A stretch of DNA of 59,604 nt from Prauserella endophytica. GTDB lineage: Bacteria > Actinomycetota > Actinomycetes > Mycobacteriales > Pseudonocardiaceae. Position numbers and translations under genes: made by a program. This document shows, one piece after another, positions 8,018 to 16,170 of this stretch. Positions within the stretch are counted from its first letter, which is position 1, and every line of letters starts with the position of its first letter. The DNA is taken from positions 1-59,604 of the forward strand of contig NZ_SWMS01000033.1 in NCBI RefSeq assembly GCF_005146945.1. Reading direction: 5' to 3'. The notes under the pieces were generated by a model. It had not been told where the DNA came from and did not search any database. It worked only from the letters and a program-made list of their open reading frames with translations.

Positions 8018-8464
8018 ATGAGGCGTAACCGACACAGGCTCATGACCCTGCTGACCAGAGCAGGGTGGAAGCCCCTTCGAAACGCAGGGATGGTGCCGTG
8101 CCGTGATCGCGACGGCCGTCGATCCCACGTCGAGGTTTCGATTGCGAAGCACGGACCCCAGATCACGATCGACAGGTGCGGCGTCGTGGTGGTGTTCGAT
8201 CCACTGGCTGCGGGCCAGCTACGTGCAGCGTTGCGGGACGCCATCGAGTTGTACGCGCGGCTGGATGAATCCGGGCGAGAGGGAATCCCCGTGCCTCGGA
8301 GCCATCCGGGAGCAGCGCCCACGCCGCACCGAGAGGCACCAGGAGGGCGGCACGCTGCGCAAGCCGCTGGGCGGGTGTCGGTCGTTCTTCGCGACGACGA
8401 AGGCGAGCCCAGCGGCCGTCACGCCCTCCAGTCGACGCCGATGGCCATGTCGGAGGCAGCGTGA
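8018..8464 (+). CDS. hypothetical protein, operon head
   Basis: A 148-residue protein. The ATG at 8018 has AAGGTGG nine bases upstream; an in-frame GTG at 8009 abuts that site and is less likely. The N-terminal 85 residues form a compact alpha/beta unit (MRRNRHRLMTLLTRAGW, VEVSIAKHGPQITI, VVVVFDPLAAGQLRAALRDAI) and the rest is low-complexity. No family is recognised. It heads an eight-gene run of overlapping genes ending at 11301 and overlaps the next gene by 4 bp. Confidence 0.6.
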   Translation: MRRNRHRLMTLLTRAGWKPLRNAGMVPCRDRDGRRSHVEVSIAKHGPQITIDRCGVVVVFDPLAAGQLRAALRDAIELYARLDESGREGIPVPRSHPGAAPTPHREAPGGRHAAQAAGRVSVVLRDDEGEPSGRHALQSTPMAMSEAA

Positions 8465-8895
8465 TGGCCGGACCTTGTGAAACAGCGGTTCGACAACCCC
8501 TCCAAGGGGTGTGGCATAGCGCAGGGGGCCGTGCCACGACCGAGGACGCTGCCATCGACGTGCTCGACATACCCGAGAAACTGGCCCGGCCTGTGGTAGC
8601 TGAGCTGGCGTCGGGTTGCCTTCGGGGGCCTGTCTTGCGGCACGGTCCCGAGCGGTGGGCGGTGCTGACCACGCCCCGCCAGCGGGCCGGTTTCACTCTG
8701 CCGGAGTCCCTGGTCCGCGCCAAGGTCCGGCTGCTGCCGGACGGCGCGCAGCTCACGCCGAATCCGAGACCTGGCCGAGGCGTGAGGACGCTAGACGACT
8801 GGGTCGTGCATCCCGGTCCGGACCAGCTTCTGCCGCCCTGCAGCATGGTCGTCGCGTTACTGGAGCGCGTTGTGCAGGCAAGGACCTCATCGTGA
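8461..8895 (+). CDS. degenerate primase-polymerase-like protein
   Basis: A 144-residue protein. The pattern AIDVLDIPEKLARPVVAEL followed by GPVLRHGPERWAVLTTP and LLPDGAQLTPNP resembles the N-terminal primase-polymerase (AEP) domain of actinobacterial bifunctional DNA primase/polymerases (hhDhxxP, then GPV...R..FL, then h.PP). It shows one Asp in the expected catalytic strand but not the full DxD and sxH set, so activity is doubtful. It overlaps its neighbours at both ends (ATGATG start region and GTGA end). The assignment rests on pattern likeness, not a full domain match. Confidence 0.5.
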   Translation: MMAGPCETAVRQPLQGVWHSAGGRATTEDAAIDVLDIPEKLARPVVAELASGCLRGPVLRHGPERWAVLTTPRQRAGFTLPESLVRAKVRLLPDGAQLTPNPRPGRGVRTLDDWVVHPGPDQLLPPCSMVVALLERVVQARTSS

Positions 8896-9167
8896 GCCGG
8901 CACGCCCTCGACGAAGCTCGTGCGCCTGAGCCGCTGCCCCTCCCGCTCACGACGTCCGAGCCGATTGCCGGACAACCAGGAGATGTCGATTCCGAGCGTG
9001 CTGTGTTGTACGAGCAGGTGCTCGAAGGGCTCCGCCAGTGGGACACCGACGCACCGCGCCGCACGATGACGGACTTCCATGACTGGTTCACCCCCACGAT
9101 GCCAGTCGGCGAACCAGCGCCCGCGGACGAGGCACCTGGACCGCAGAAGGGTGATGTTCGATGTTGA
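8892..9167 (+). CDS. small hypothetical protein
   Basis: A 91-residue protein starting with the GTG at 8892, inside the GTGA overlap with the previous stop. It is acidic and Pro-rich, with a central helix (DSERAVLYEQVLEGLRQWD) and a conserved-looking TMTDFHDWF. No domain is recognised. Its end overlaps the next gene by 7 bp (ATGTTGA). It belongs to the eight-gene operon 8018-11301. Confidence 0.55.
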   Translation: MSRHALDEARAPEPLPLPLTTSEPIAGQPGDVDSERAVLYEQVLEGLRQWDTDAPRRTMTDFHDWFTPTMPVGEPAPADEAPGPQKGDVRC

Positions 9168-9718
9168 GCACGCATCCGTATCCGGCGGGCGCGTTGACGG
9201 AGATGCGCTGCGCCGCGACCGAGTACGCCGCGCACGGCTGGCCGATCTGCCGTGGTGTTCCGGCACCGCCCGCCCGGACGGGCACCCTCGAGGACCAGTC
9301 AGTGCACGCGGTCACCGATCTGATGTGCCGAGGCGGGCCCGTGTCCGAGGACGAGGCGTTCGAGGCGTGGACCCATCGGCCGTGGCCCATTCTCCTGCGT
9401 CCCGGCGCGATCGGGGTGATCGACCTCGGGCCTGCTGGCAGCGGGGCCGAAGCGGCGCTCCGGAGCGCCGGATGTCTCGGCCCGATCGTGGTCGGGCCGG
9501 GCTCGCGCTGCTACTTGATCGTCGACCACGCCACCGATGTCGGGGTTCGAGCGGGTGATCCGCCGCGCTCGGTGCGGGAGGGATGCGTGCTGCTGCCGCC
9601 GAGCCAGGTGCCGAGGCAGATCTCGCGCTGGCGGATCACGCCGGAGGAGACCGGCTGGTCCGTGCCCGACTACACCAGCGCGCGGGCAGCGCTGAACGGC
9701 CAGACACGAAGGGACTGA
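9161..9718 (+). CDS. degenerate primase-polymerase-like protein
   Basis: A 185-residue protein with the order expected for an AEP-type primase-polymerase N-domain. The order is YAAHGWPICRG near residue 21, WTHRPWPILLRPGAIGVIDL near 90-110 (normally W...P.NIG...G..FDVLDV), GPIVVGPGSRCYLIV near 125-140, and REGCVLLPPSQVP...SRWRI near 158-175. The catalytic DxD reduces to a single Asp (VIDLG). It is the most complete of the three related proteins in this operon and probably descends from a replication primase. A regulatory or structural role is inference. Confidence 0.6.
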   Translation: MLSTHPYPAGALTEMRCAATEYAAHGWPICRGVPAPPARTGTLEDQSVHAVTDLMCRGGPVSEDEAFEAWTHRPWPILLRPGAIGVIDLGPAGSGAEAALRSAGCLGPIVVGPGSRCYLIVDHATDVGVRAGDPPRSVREGCVLLPPSQVPRQISRWRITPEETGWSVPDYTSARAALNGQTRRD

Positions 9719-10212
9719 TGGGCATGTCCGTTTCCTGCGTGGCGCCCCCGGCATCGGCCGGGGATACAGCGGCGCGGCGATGCGAGTACTACTGGGCCGC
9801 CTGCGGGCTGCCCGCTCAGCTGATTGACGGCAACCGGATCGTTCTGCGCCTGGGCGGGTTGCTCGGCGCGGTCACGATGCCCGCCGAGCTGGGCCGGAAG
9901 GTCGCGCCCAGCATGCGGGTGCGGGCGATGCCTGCCCCGGCGCTGGTCCACCCCGGCAGCGGGCGGTGGACGTTCTTGAGCGGCCCGGGCAGCGTGACGC
10001 TCGAGCACTTGGCCGCGTTGGTGCCGTTGGGCGTCAGCGTTGTCGGCGACAACGCCCTGGTGGTCCTGCCGTCGCCGGAGACCGAGGCGCTGGACCTATG
10101 GCACTGGGTCGATTGGCCTACCCAGGCTGATCTGCCCGCGCAAGCCGCGCTGCTGGCCACCACCCGCGCGCTGGCCATCTCGGTGCCGACCGTTCGATCG
10201 GAGATGCCATGA
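9718..10212 (+). CDS. degenerate primase-polymerase-like protein
   Basis: A 164-residue protein (ATG at 9718 within TGATG; MSVSCV two codons later is an alternative start). GAVTMPAELGRKV is followed by PALVHPGSGRWTFLSGP, LVPLGVSVVGDNALVVLPSP and LWHWVDWP, the same order as the second half of the AEP-like fold in its neighbours. No catalytic Asp pair is visible. It overlaps both neighbours by 1-4 bp. Together with 8461-8895 and 9161-9718 it forms a set of three diverged relatives in one operon. Confidence 0.55.
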   Translation: MGMSVSCVAPPASAGDTAARRCEYYWAACGLPAQLIDGNRIVLRLGGLLGAVTMPAELGRKVAPSMRVRAMPAPALVHPGSGRWTFLSGPGSVTLEHLAALVPLGVSVVGDNALVVLPSPETEALDLWHWVDWPTQADLPAQAALLATTRALAISVPTVRSEMP

Positions 10213-10499
10213 CGCCCGCAACCTCGTTCGATATCGCCGAACCTGCAACCGGGTTACGCAGCCGCGCGGATGGCGCCGGGGTCGACGTCGCGGGCTGGTG
10301 GGCGCTGCGCCGGGCCGCGCGCGGAGCGCTGCGTCGCCATGACGGCGAGCTGTTCACCGACGGGGGCCGGGCGGTGCCTGGGTGGATCGCGCAGGCATGC
10401 GCCGGACTGCTCGCGTCCGGCCATCTCGCCGCCGACGCTGATCAGCCGCTCATGCTGACCGCGTCCGGATCGGCGGCACTGGCAGGAGGGCAGCCGTGA
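10209..10499 (+). CDS. small possible winged-helix protein
   Basis: A 96-residue protein. The C-terminal two thirds (WWALRRAARGALRRHDGELF, GWIAQACAGLLASGHLAA, LMLTASGSAALAG) read as helix, helix and hairpin, ending in the LTxxGxxAL motif typical of winged-helix wings. It could bind DNA, but the helix-turn-helix is weak. It has 4-bp overlaps with both neighbours inside the primase-like operon. Confidence 0.5.
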   Translation: MTPATSFDIAEPATGLRSRADGAGVDVAGWWALRRAARGALRRHDGELFTDGGRAVPGWIAQACAGLLASGHLAADADQPLMLTASGSAALAGGQP

Positions 10500-11062
10500 C
10501 CAGGGCGAGTGTTAACCCGGAGCTGGCCGCGCTGCGCGGCGAGCTGATCGATCGTGCCGCCGCCGATCAGCGCGCCCGCGCCGAGCTTGACCCGGTGGCT
10601 CCCACGCCGGAGCAGTGGGAGACCGTTCACCGCGTCGATGAGGACAACGTGCGCTGGTTCGCACCGATCGTGGCGGTACACGGCTGGCCCGGCCGCCGGA
10701 GCGTCGGTGTCGACGGCGCGCACGCCGCCTGGGTGCTGGCCCAGCACGCGCCCGCGCCGTACCGGGCTTGCTGGCTGCCGAAGCTGCGCGCCGCGGTCGC
10801 CAATCGCGACGCCGCACCCCGCGCCCTGGCATTTCTGTCCGATCGGGTCGCGACCGACCAGCAGCGTCCGCAGCGCTTTGGCACCCAGTGGCTGCGGTTC
10901 GGAACCGAGGCGGCCGGCCGTCTCTACCCGCTGCACCGTCCGGCCGAGGTCAACCTCGCGCGTGCGGACATCGGGCTCGACCCGTTGCCGGACTCCGTGG
11001 TCGAGGCGGCGTACTCCAGCTTCGCCGAGATCACAGCCGCGACCCGAGGAGGTTCACGATGA
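10496..11062 (+). CDS. DUF6624 domain protein
   Basis: A 188-residue protein starting at the GTG in a GTGA overlap. It matches my memory of DUF6624: ELAALRGELIDRAAADQ, then VHRVDEDNVRWFAPIVAVHG with WPGRRSVG, AAWVLAQHA, LAFLSDRVATDQQRPQRFGT and the C-terminal ARADIGLDPL. DUF6624 proteins are mostly helical, with no established biochemical role, and are common in actinomycete accessory regions. It is co-transcribed with the primase-like genes. Confidence 0.75.
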   Translation: MTRASVNPELAALRGELIDRAAADQRARAELDPVAPTPEQWETVHRVDEDNVRWFAPIVAVHGWPGRRSVGVDGAHAAWVLAQHAPAPYRACWLPKLRAAVANRDAAPRALAFLSDRVATDQQRPQRFGTQWLRFGTEAAGRLYPLHRPAEVNLARADIGLDPLPDSVVEAAYSSFAEITAATRGGSR

Positions 11063-11301
11063 CCAACCTGCAGTGGGGCGTCAGCCCATACCACCCCGGG
11101 CGCGCGCACACCGCCCTGCCCGACACCGACGTCTCCGTGTGCACCCGGCACCTGCACGAAGGCCAGCTCGTGCTCGAATCCCTGGGGCCGCGCCGTCCGG
11201 CGAACCTGCGGATCTGCCCGGAGTGCGCTGTCGAGACCGTGGCGCTGCTGTACCCGCTTCCGACGCCGCACCGACGTACCCCCGTCGCGCAAGCGTCATA
11301 A
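11059..11301 (+). CDS. small Cys-containing (zinc-ribbon-like) protein
   Basis: An 80-residue protein with a strong GAGGAGG ribosome-binding site nine bases before the ATG, which overlaps the preceding stop. CTRHLHEG and ICPECA provide two Cys pairs or Cys/His ligands about 30 residues apart, suggesting a single zinc-binding knuckle. It is the last gene of the operon from 8018. A protein of similar plan (CSHTRC ... CDHC) lies at 14852-15256. Confidence 0.6.
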   Translation: MTNLQWGVSPYHPGRAHTALPDTDVSVCTRHLHEGQLVLESLGPRRPANLRICPECAVETVALLYPLPTPHRRTPVAQAS

Positions 11302-11779
11302 CACCCAGTGACGACAGGTAGGTTTACTCAGTTGCCGTGAGTAGTGTTGCGTGTCTCAATTCGTCCGAATGGTGTAATCGGCTACCCGGTAGTTGCATTG
11401 GTCAGGAAGTTGCGGGTATCCAGGAAAGATCGGGTGATCTTCCACCTTCGGGGAGAGGTCTTGCGACGCAGGGCCGGATGAGCTGGGAAATCTCCCGATG
11501 GCTGTGACTGGTGGCTGTTGCACGGCTTGAGGGTGTGACGGTGGCGAGGCGCCCCAGCGTGGGCGTTGGGTGATGACTGCCTGTCATCGACGGGTTGGTC
11601 ACTCCGCGTGTCGGCGCGGGACAAACGAATCTCGGCTGTCGTGGTCGTCGCTCCATCGGTGAAGCGGACGTTCGATCCGGTCCCCACAGCCTGCGGTCCC
11701 GTCCACGGTCGGGAGCGGGACGCTTCTACTCCGCTACGGCGGCGGGTCGGGCGTCGTCGATTGAGGGGGAGATAGGACA
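11302..11779. other. intergenic region, promoter of the STAND regulator
   Basis: A 478-bp non-coding stretch. It contains a short inverted repeat TACTCA-N7-TGAGTA at 11325-11343 just after the upstream operon's stop, too short on its own to call a terminator. The open frames inside are Arg/Ser-rich shadows. The ribosome-binding site of the next gene (AGGGGGAG, about 11764-11771) lies at the right end. No -35/-10 pair was clear. Confidence 0.5.
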
Positions 11780-14077
11780 TTGAGGTCTATCAACAGTTTT
11801 GCGGAGGCGGTGCATCGGCTGCGCCGTCGGCGGGGGATGACGATCGGGGACATCGCGGCGCGGACCAACTACAGCGCGAGTTACCTGTCGAAGATGCTGC
11901 ACGGTGCGCGGCCTCTCGCACCCGCGCTGGTCAGCGAGGTGGACCGCGCGCTGCGCGCCGAGGGTGAGCTGGAGAAGCTCGCGCGCGAACAGGACGATGC
12001 TCGTCGTCCGCTCGCCCGCCCGATGCAGCTGCCGCCGGCTGCCGCGGACTTCGTCGGCCGCGAGTCCTACCTGCACCAGCTCGACGCCGCGCTGATCACC
12101 CAAACTCGGCCGGGAGCCGCCGTCACCGCTGTCATCGAGGGCGGATTCTGGGTCGGCAAGACGTCGCTGGCGCTGCACTGGGCCGCGCGGGTCCAGCAGC
12201 GTTTCAGCGGCGGCTGCCTGTTCGCCGACATGCGCGGTCTGGCGCCGGGCAGCGCCGTGGATCCCGGCGGAGTCCTGGACGGCTTCCTGCATGCCCTCGG
12301 CGCCGGTATCGACGCGCTGCGAGGCACCATCGAGGAACGAGCCGCGCGGTACCGCTCGCTGTTGGCGCAGCGGCCCGCCGTGGTCGTGCTGGACAACATC
12401 GCCAGCTACGACCAGGTGCGTCACCTGCTGCCCGGCGCGGGCAGCGTGGTGGTGCTGACCAGCCGCGAGCACCAACCCTCCCTGTTGCTGCACAGCGGCG
12501 GCCTGCACATCGACCTGTCCCCGTTGTCGACGGAGGAGGCCCTGACGTTGCTGCGCGCGCGGGTGGGCGAAGCCCGCGTCGGCGCGGAACCCGAGGCGGC
12601 CGAGGCGATCGTGCGCCGGTGCGGGCGGCTGCCGATGGCGGTGCTGGTGGCCGCCGAACGCATCCAGCAGCACCCGCACGACTCGCTGCAGGACCTGGCC
12701 GACCAGCTCGCCAACGAGAAGCGGCGCCTGGACGTGTTCACCTCGTCGGACCCCACGGTGAACATCCACGGCGTTATCGACCTGTCCTACCTCGCCCTCG
12801 CACCTCGAGAGCGACGGGTGTTCCGGCTGGCCGGCATCATCCCGGCCTCGTTCATCAGCGCCGAGGCGGTCGCCGCCCAGTCCGGCCTCAGCCCCGACGC
12901 CGTTCGCGAAACGCTGGACGTACTGCGCCACGCGCACCTGATCGAGGCAGCACCGGCTGGAGCCGTGCGCATGCGAATGAACCACCTCCTGCGCGCCTAC
13001 GCCTACCAGCGTGCTGTGGTCGAAGAACCCCTCAGCGAACTGGAACGGGCCCACGACCGGCTCCTGCGCTGGTACGTGGCCACCGCGTGGAAGGCCAGCA
13101 ACGCGCTGGCCCCGAACTGGGCAGGCTCCGGGCTCACTCTCGATGTCGAACTCGACACCGACGTCGGCGTCGCCGCGCCATTCCCTGCCGGCGACTACCA
13201 CGGCGCGCTGGCCTGGTGCGAGACCGAAGCCCCCACGGCGATCGAACTTGCCCGCCATGCCCGCTCCCGCGGAGCGGGAGACGCCGCGTGGATGCTGCCC
13301 GCGCTCTTTCTGCCCTACTTCTACCTGACCAAAAACTGGAGTGCCTGGCTCACCGCCAGCACCGAGGGACTCGCCGCCGCGCAGTCCCTGAAGAGCGCGC
13401 CCGGCATCGCTCGAAGCACCCAGAGCCTGGGCTGGGTCTTGCATGAACTCGGACGCACTGAGGAAGGCATCGAACACCTGCTGCGCGCGATCGAGCTGCA
13501 AACCGAGTTGGGCGACGATCGCGCCCGCGCCTGGAGCGAGTTCGGCCTGGCCGCCGCCTACACCGCCCTCGACCGCCACGACGACGCCAAAGCCGCCTAC
13601 GAACTGGCCGAGACGCTGTTCGCGCGCGTTGGACTCGACCTCGGCGTCGCCGTCGTCCGCGCCATGCTCTCCGGAACACATCAGAACCTGGGCAACACCG
13701 ACGACGCCCGCGCGCTCGCGGAGAACGCGCTCGCCCGAGCCCTCGCGATCGCGCCGAAGCAGCCCGTCGCCAGCCTGGCCCATCACCAGCTCGGCCTGGT
13801 GCTGCTCCAGCAGCACCACGTTCGCGCCGCATTGACCCACTTCGACGCCGCCTTGGCCGTGCGCCGAATCGGCCGCGAACGCTGGGGCGAAGCGGAAACG
13901 CTTGTCGCCCGAGCCGAGGCGCTGGCCAAGCTCGGCGACGCCGACGGTGCGCGCGCCTCCTACCGCGCGGCGGGCGCGATTCTCGAATCACTGCAAGACC
14001 CACGCGCCCTCGATATCCAGGCCCAGATCGCCACGATCAACGTCTGCCTTGGCGTCCGCGACGAGCCCTGCGCCTAA
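11780..14077 (+). CDS. XRE-NB-ARC-TPR (STAND) regulator
   Basis: A 765-residue protein from a TTG at 11780, supported by AGGGGGAG eight bases upstream and by the helix-turn-helix starting at once. Residues 7-60 form an XRE helix-turn-helix (MTIGDIAARTNYSASYLSKM). FVGRE at 91-95 opens an NB-ARC ATPase with Walker A GGFWVGKT (121-128) and Walker B VVVLDN (201-206); GRLPMAV is the GLPL equivalent. The C-terminal 300 residues are TPR repeats. Such STAND proteins are ATP-switched transcription regulators that sense ligands through the TPR part. The immediate downstream hairpin suggests single-gene transcription. Confidence 0.92.
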   Translation: MRSINSFAEAVHRLRRRRGMTIGDIAARTNYSASYLSKMLHGARPLAPALVSEVDRALRAEGELEKLAREQDDARRPLARPMQLPPAAADFVGRESYLHQLDAALITQTRPGAAVTAVIEGGFWVGKTSLALHWAARVQQRFSGGCLFADMRGLAPGSAVDPGGVLDGFLHALGAGIDALRGTIEERAARYRSLLAQRPAVVVLDNIASYDQVRHLLPGAGSVVVLTSREHQPSLLLHSGGLHIDLSPLSTEEALTLLRARVGEARVGAEPEAAEAIVRRCGRLPMAVLVAAERIQQHPHDSLQDLADQLANEKRRLDVFTSSDPTVNIHGVIDLSYLALAPRERRVFRLAGIIPASFISAEAVAAQSGLSPDAVRETLDVLRHAHLIEAAPAGAVRMRMNHLLRAYAYQRAVVEEPLSELERAHDRLLRWYVATAWKASNALAPNWAGSGLTLDVELDTDVGVAAPFPAGDYHGALAWCETEAPTAIELARHARSRGAGDAAWMLPALFLPYFYLTKNWSAWLTASTEGLAAAQSLKSAPGIARSTQSLGWVLHELGRTEEGIEHLLRAIELQTELGDDRARAWSEFGLAAAYTALDRHDDAKAAYELAETLFARVGLDLGVAVVRAMLSGTHQNLGNTDDARALAENALARALAIAPKQPVASLAHHQLGLVLLQQHHVRAALTHFDAALAVRRIGRERWGEAETLVARAEALAKLGDADGARASYRAAGAILESLQDPRALDIQAQIATINVCLGVRDEPCA

Positions 14078-14122
14078 GCCCAAAACCCGAGGGGCAACGC
14101 TCCTTCGTCTCCACGGCAGTGC

Positions 14123-14146
14123 GCTCCGGTGTGACACACCCGGAGC
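14123..14146 (+). terminator. hairpin after the STAND regulator
   Basis: GCTCCGGTG and CACCCGGAGC form a stem with one bulged base, beginning 45 bp after the TAA at 14077. There is no U tract, as is usual in high-GC actinomycetes. It probably ends the regulator transcript. Confidence 0.45.
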
Positions 14147-14253
14147 CCACTGTCGCAATTCACGCGTGCGCCGCTACGCTAATCCACACGTACGTTCGGA
14201 ATAACAGTACGTGTCGATGTGGGCACCCTGTGCCGCAACCCTTCCAAACCAGA

Positions 14254-14268
14254 TGATAATGGTTTTCA
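14254..14268. promoter_or_regulatory. Zur-box-like palindrome
   Basis: TGATAATGGTTTTCA has the 7-1-7 form of the actinobacterial zinc-uptake-regulator box (TGAAAATGATTTTCA in Streptomyces, recalled from general knowledge), with 13 of 15 positions matching. No classical zinc-starvation gene is adjacent; the nearest downstream gene is the Cys-pair protein at 14852. Chance similarity cannot be excluded. Confidence 0.35.
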
Positions 14269-14280
14269 TCTGGACAAAAC

Positions 14281-14335
14281 GAGCACAAAACGAGCACAAG
14301 AAGAGCACAAGATTGTGCTCGAGATAATCGTGCTC
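14281..14335. repeat. GAGCAC repeat array, 11-bp period
   Basis: GAGCAC occurs at 14281, 14292 and 14303, exactly 11 bp apart. It then appears inverted as GTGCTC at 14315 and 14330. The third and fourth copies form a perfect palindrome GAGCACAAGATTGTGCTC (14303-14320). Spacing by one helical turn points to cooperative binding of a regulator. Confidence 0.65.
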
Positions 14336-14851
14336 GACGAGCCCTCGGTGCTCCACTGTGGAGTCATGCGAGCCGAGCCACCTCCCGGAACCACCGATCC
14401 AGTCGGGGGATCGATGGCGCCCCGCGCGGCTTCGCTGGCCGGGGTGACGCTCCTCCCCCCAGGTGTCACCCCGGCCCCCGGTGTCATGTCCGCGCGCCTC
14501 ATCGCGGGGAAAACGGCGACAATCCGCAACCGCCACTTCCACAGTAGCGCTGTATCTGGCTTTCTGAATGGGAATCTGCGCCAAGTGGCATTCCGGCACG
14601 CGTTGCGTCGTCCGGAAAACCAGTGGCATCTCTCAATTTCGGCGTCCGTCTCGCGGGCCAGTTCAACGCTGGCCAGGACAGCAGGCCCGCTCTGCGGGCC
14701 ATCGCCTGTAGACGGTCAGCAGCAACCGACTCCGGGAGCCGAGCCGCGCCCGGACCGGGCGGTGCCGGGGCTCGCCAGGAACCCAGCCTCCGCGTTCCCC
14801 GCACCGCCACGTCAGCCCTCACGTCCCCACCGTCTCGGACGGAGCACGCCG

Positions 14852-15256
14852 ATGGTGCACTTCCTCCTCCTTTGCTCCCACACGCGCTGCCTGGACGAGA
14901 TCGGCGACGACGAGATCGCCGAACTCGTCGAGAACCCGCAATCCATTCCCCGCTACGTCTGGTGCGACCACTGCGTCACGTGGCAACCGGTCGCCGAACT
15001 CGTCACCGCTTCACCTGCGGCCAACAACGCCACCGACCCGGACGAACCGGCCTACACGGAACTCGTCACCAACGTGGGCCCGGCTGAGGGGAACGCACAC
15101 GCGGCCGTTCCCGGCCCACGCCTCGAACGGACCGCGGGAACGGCCGACGCCGAACCCACACCCGGTGTGGAGGGCGCGGACTCACCCGCGCCCTCCACGC
15201 CACGTACCACCGGACGCCACCGCAGATCCTCCCGATCGGAGCAGTACGCGCGATGA
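14852..15256 (+). CDS. small protein with Cys pairs
   Basis: A 134-residue protein starting MVHFLLLCSHTRCLDEIGDD, with GGAG eight bases upstream. CSHTRC and CDHC about 35 residues apart could bind one zinc ion, and the 70-residue folded part is followed by a disordered Pro/Thr/Arg-rich tail. A longer in-frame upstream extension looks non-coding. It lies next to, and converges on, the prepilin peptidase gene. Function is unknown. Confidence 0.6.
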   Translation: MVHFLLLCSHTRCLDEIGDDEIAELVENPQSIPRYVWCDHCVTWQPVAELVTASPAANNATDPDEPAYTELVTNVGPAEGNAHAAVPGPRLERTAGTADAEPTPGVEGADSPAPSTPRTTGRHRRSSRSEQYAR

Positions 15257-15300
15257 CTCCACGCCTCTACCGCACGCAATCCGTCACGCCGGGCCGTGCG

Positions 15301-15942
15301 CTATCCGCCGACGAGAACCACGAGCAGCGCGCCCGCCAGAAGGCACGGGCCGAACGGCACCACCGTGGCGCCATTGTCGTCACGTCGGCGGGTACCGGGC
15401 ACGGCGACCACAGCCAGGGCCAGCATCGAGGCCGCCAGCAGCGCTCCGGCGACCTGGGGCCACCCGCTCCATCCGGTCACCAGGCCGACCACGCCAGCGG
15501 CGCTGACGTCCCCGGCACCGACGCCCCCGCCCGATGCCACGGCCAGGACCAGGAACAAAACGCCCGCCGCGGCCAGTGCGGCGAGCGCCCGAATACCCGG
15601 TGCCGGGTCGTGGCGTGCCCAGCACAGCACCGCGAACCCGACCAGGGCGCCCGCCAGCTGCGGCCAGATCAACGCCCGGGGAAGCCGGTGCTCACACCAG
15701 TCGATGACCGCCAAGGGGACCGCCAGCACGGCCACGAACCCATAGACGGCGAGTTCGCCACCGACTCCGACGCGCCAGCCCAGCAACCCCAGGACAGCAG
15801 CGGTGAGCACGGCACCAAGCCACCACGACCCGGCCAGCGCCCGCTCGCCTCGCAGGAAACGGCGAGTGAGCGCGCTGGCCGCCGCGCCGAGCACCAGCCC
15901 CGCCGCAGCGGAACCAGCGGTCCACCACCAGCTGCTGGTCAT
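15301..15942 (-). CDS. prepilin peptidase (A24, TadV/CpaA type)
   Basis: A 213-residue polytopic protein with about six to seven membrane segments. The A24 aspartyl protease motifs are present as VIDWCEHRLP (first catalytic Asp) and GGVGAGDVSAAG (GxGD, second catalytic Asp). It should cleave the leader of the Flp and TadE-type pilins encoded at 22793-25940. The start at 15942 is preceded by GGAGGG and a run of GTG codons, any of which could also initiate. It is divergent from the rest of the Tad operon, which begins at 16171. Confidence 0.88.
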   Translation of the reverse strand: MTSSWWWTAGSAAAGLVLGAAASALTRRFLRGERALAGSWWLGAVLTAAVLGLLGWRVGVGGELAVYGFVAVLAVPLAVIDWCEHRLPRALIWPQLAGALVGFAVLCWARHDPAPGIRALAALAAAGVLFLVLAVASGGGVGAGDVSAAGVVGLVTGWSGWPQVAGALLAASMLALAVVAVPGTRRRDDNGATVVPFGPCLLAGALLVVLVGG

Positions 15943-16170
15943 CACCACCACGATCCCTCCGGCCCTCGCGCGATCGCCCTGTACGCCATCCTGCCCGCCC
16001 GCTCCTGGCCCCTGCCCGCGCTCAACCCAACGGGTGAACTTCACTCCGGGTGGCCTGCCCCGAGCACTGACGCCACGAAAGTCGGTCTTGGGACGAGCCC
16101 ACCACCGGGGTGTATCACGGTGTGGCCTGCCCACGCTGACCAGCGACCGTCGACGAACTGGGGGACCGTG

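Larger units (their letters stand above)
14078..14851. other. 774-bp intergenic region with regulatory motifs
   Basis: No gene is convincing here: long frames on both strands give Arg/Ser/His-rich translations without ribosome-binding sites. It contains the terminator-like hairpin at 14123, a Zur-box-like palindrome at 14254, a GAGCAC repeat array at 14281-14335, and a second hairpin (GGGGTGAC/GTCACCCC, 14441-14448 with 14465-14472). Base composition around 14240-14340 is distinctly AT-rich compared with its surroundings. Confidence 0.5.

Noticed and set aside
11726-13840. 704-codon open frame on the minus strand
   Set aside because: It is the antisense shadow of the XRE-NB-ARC-TPR gene; Gly/Val/Arg/Gln-rich translation, no domain, no ribosome-binding site.
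14219-14851. N-terminal extension of the 14852 gene
   Set aside because: The extension crosses the Zur-like box and the GAGCAC array and has non-coding composition; MVHFLLLC at 14852 has its own ribosome-binding site.
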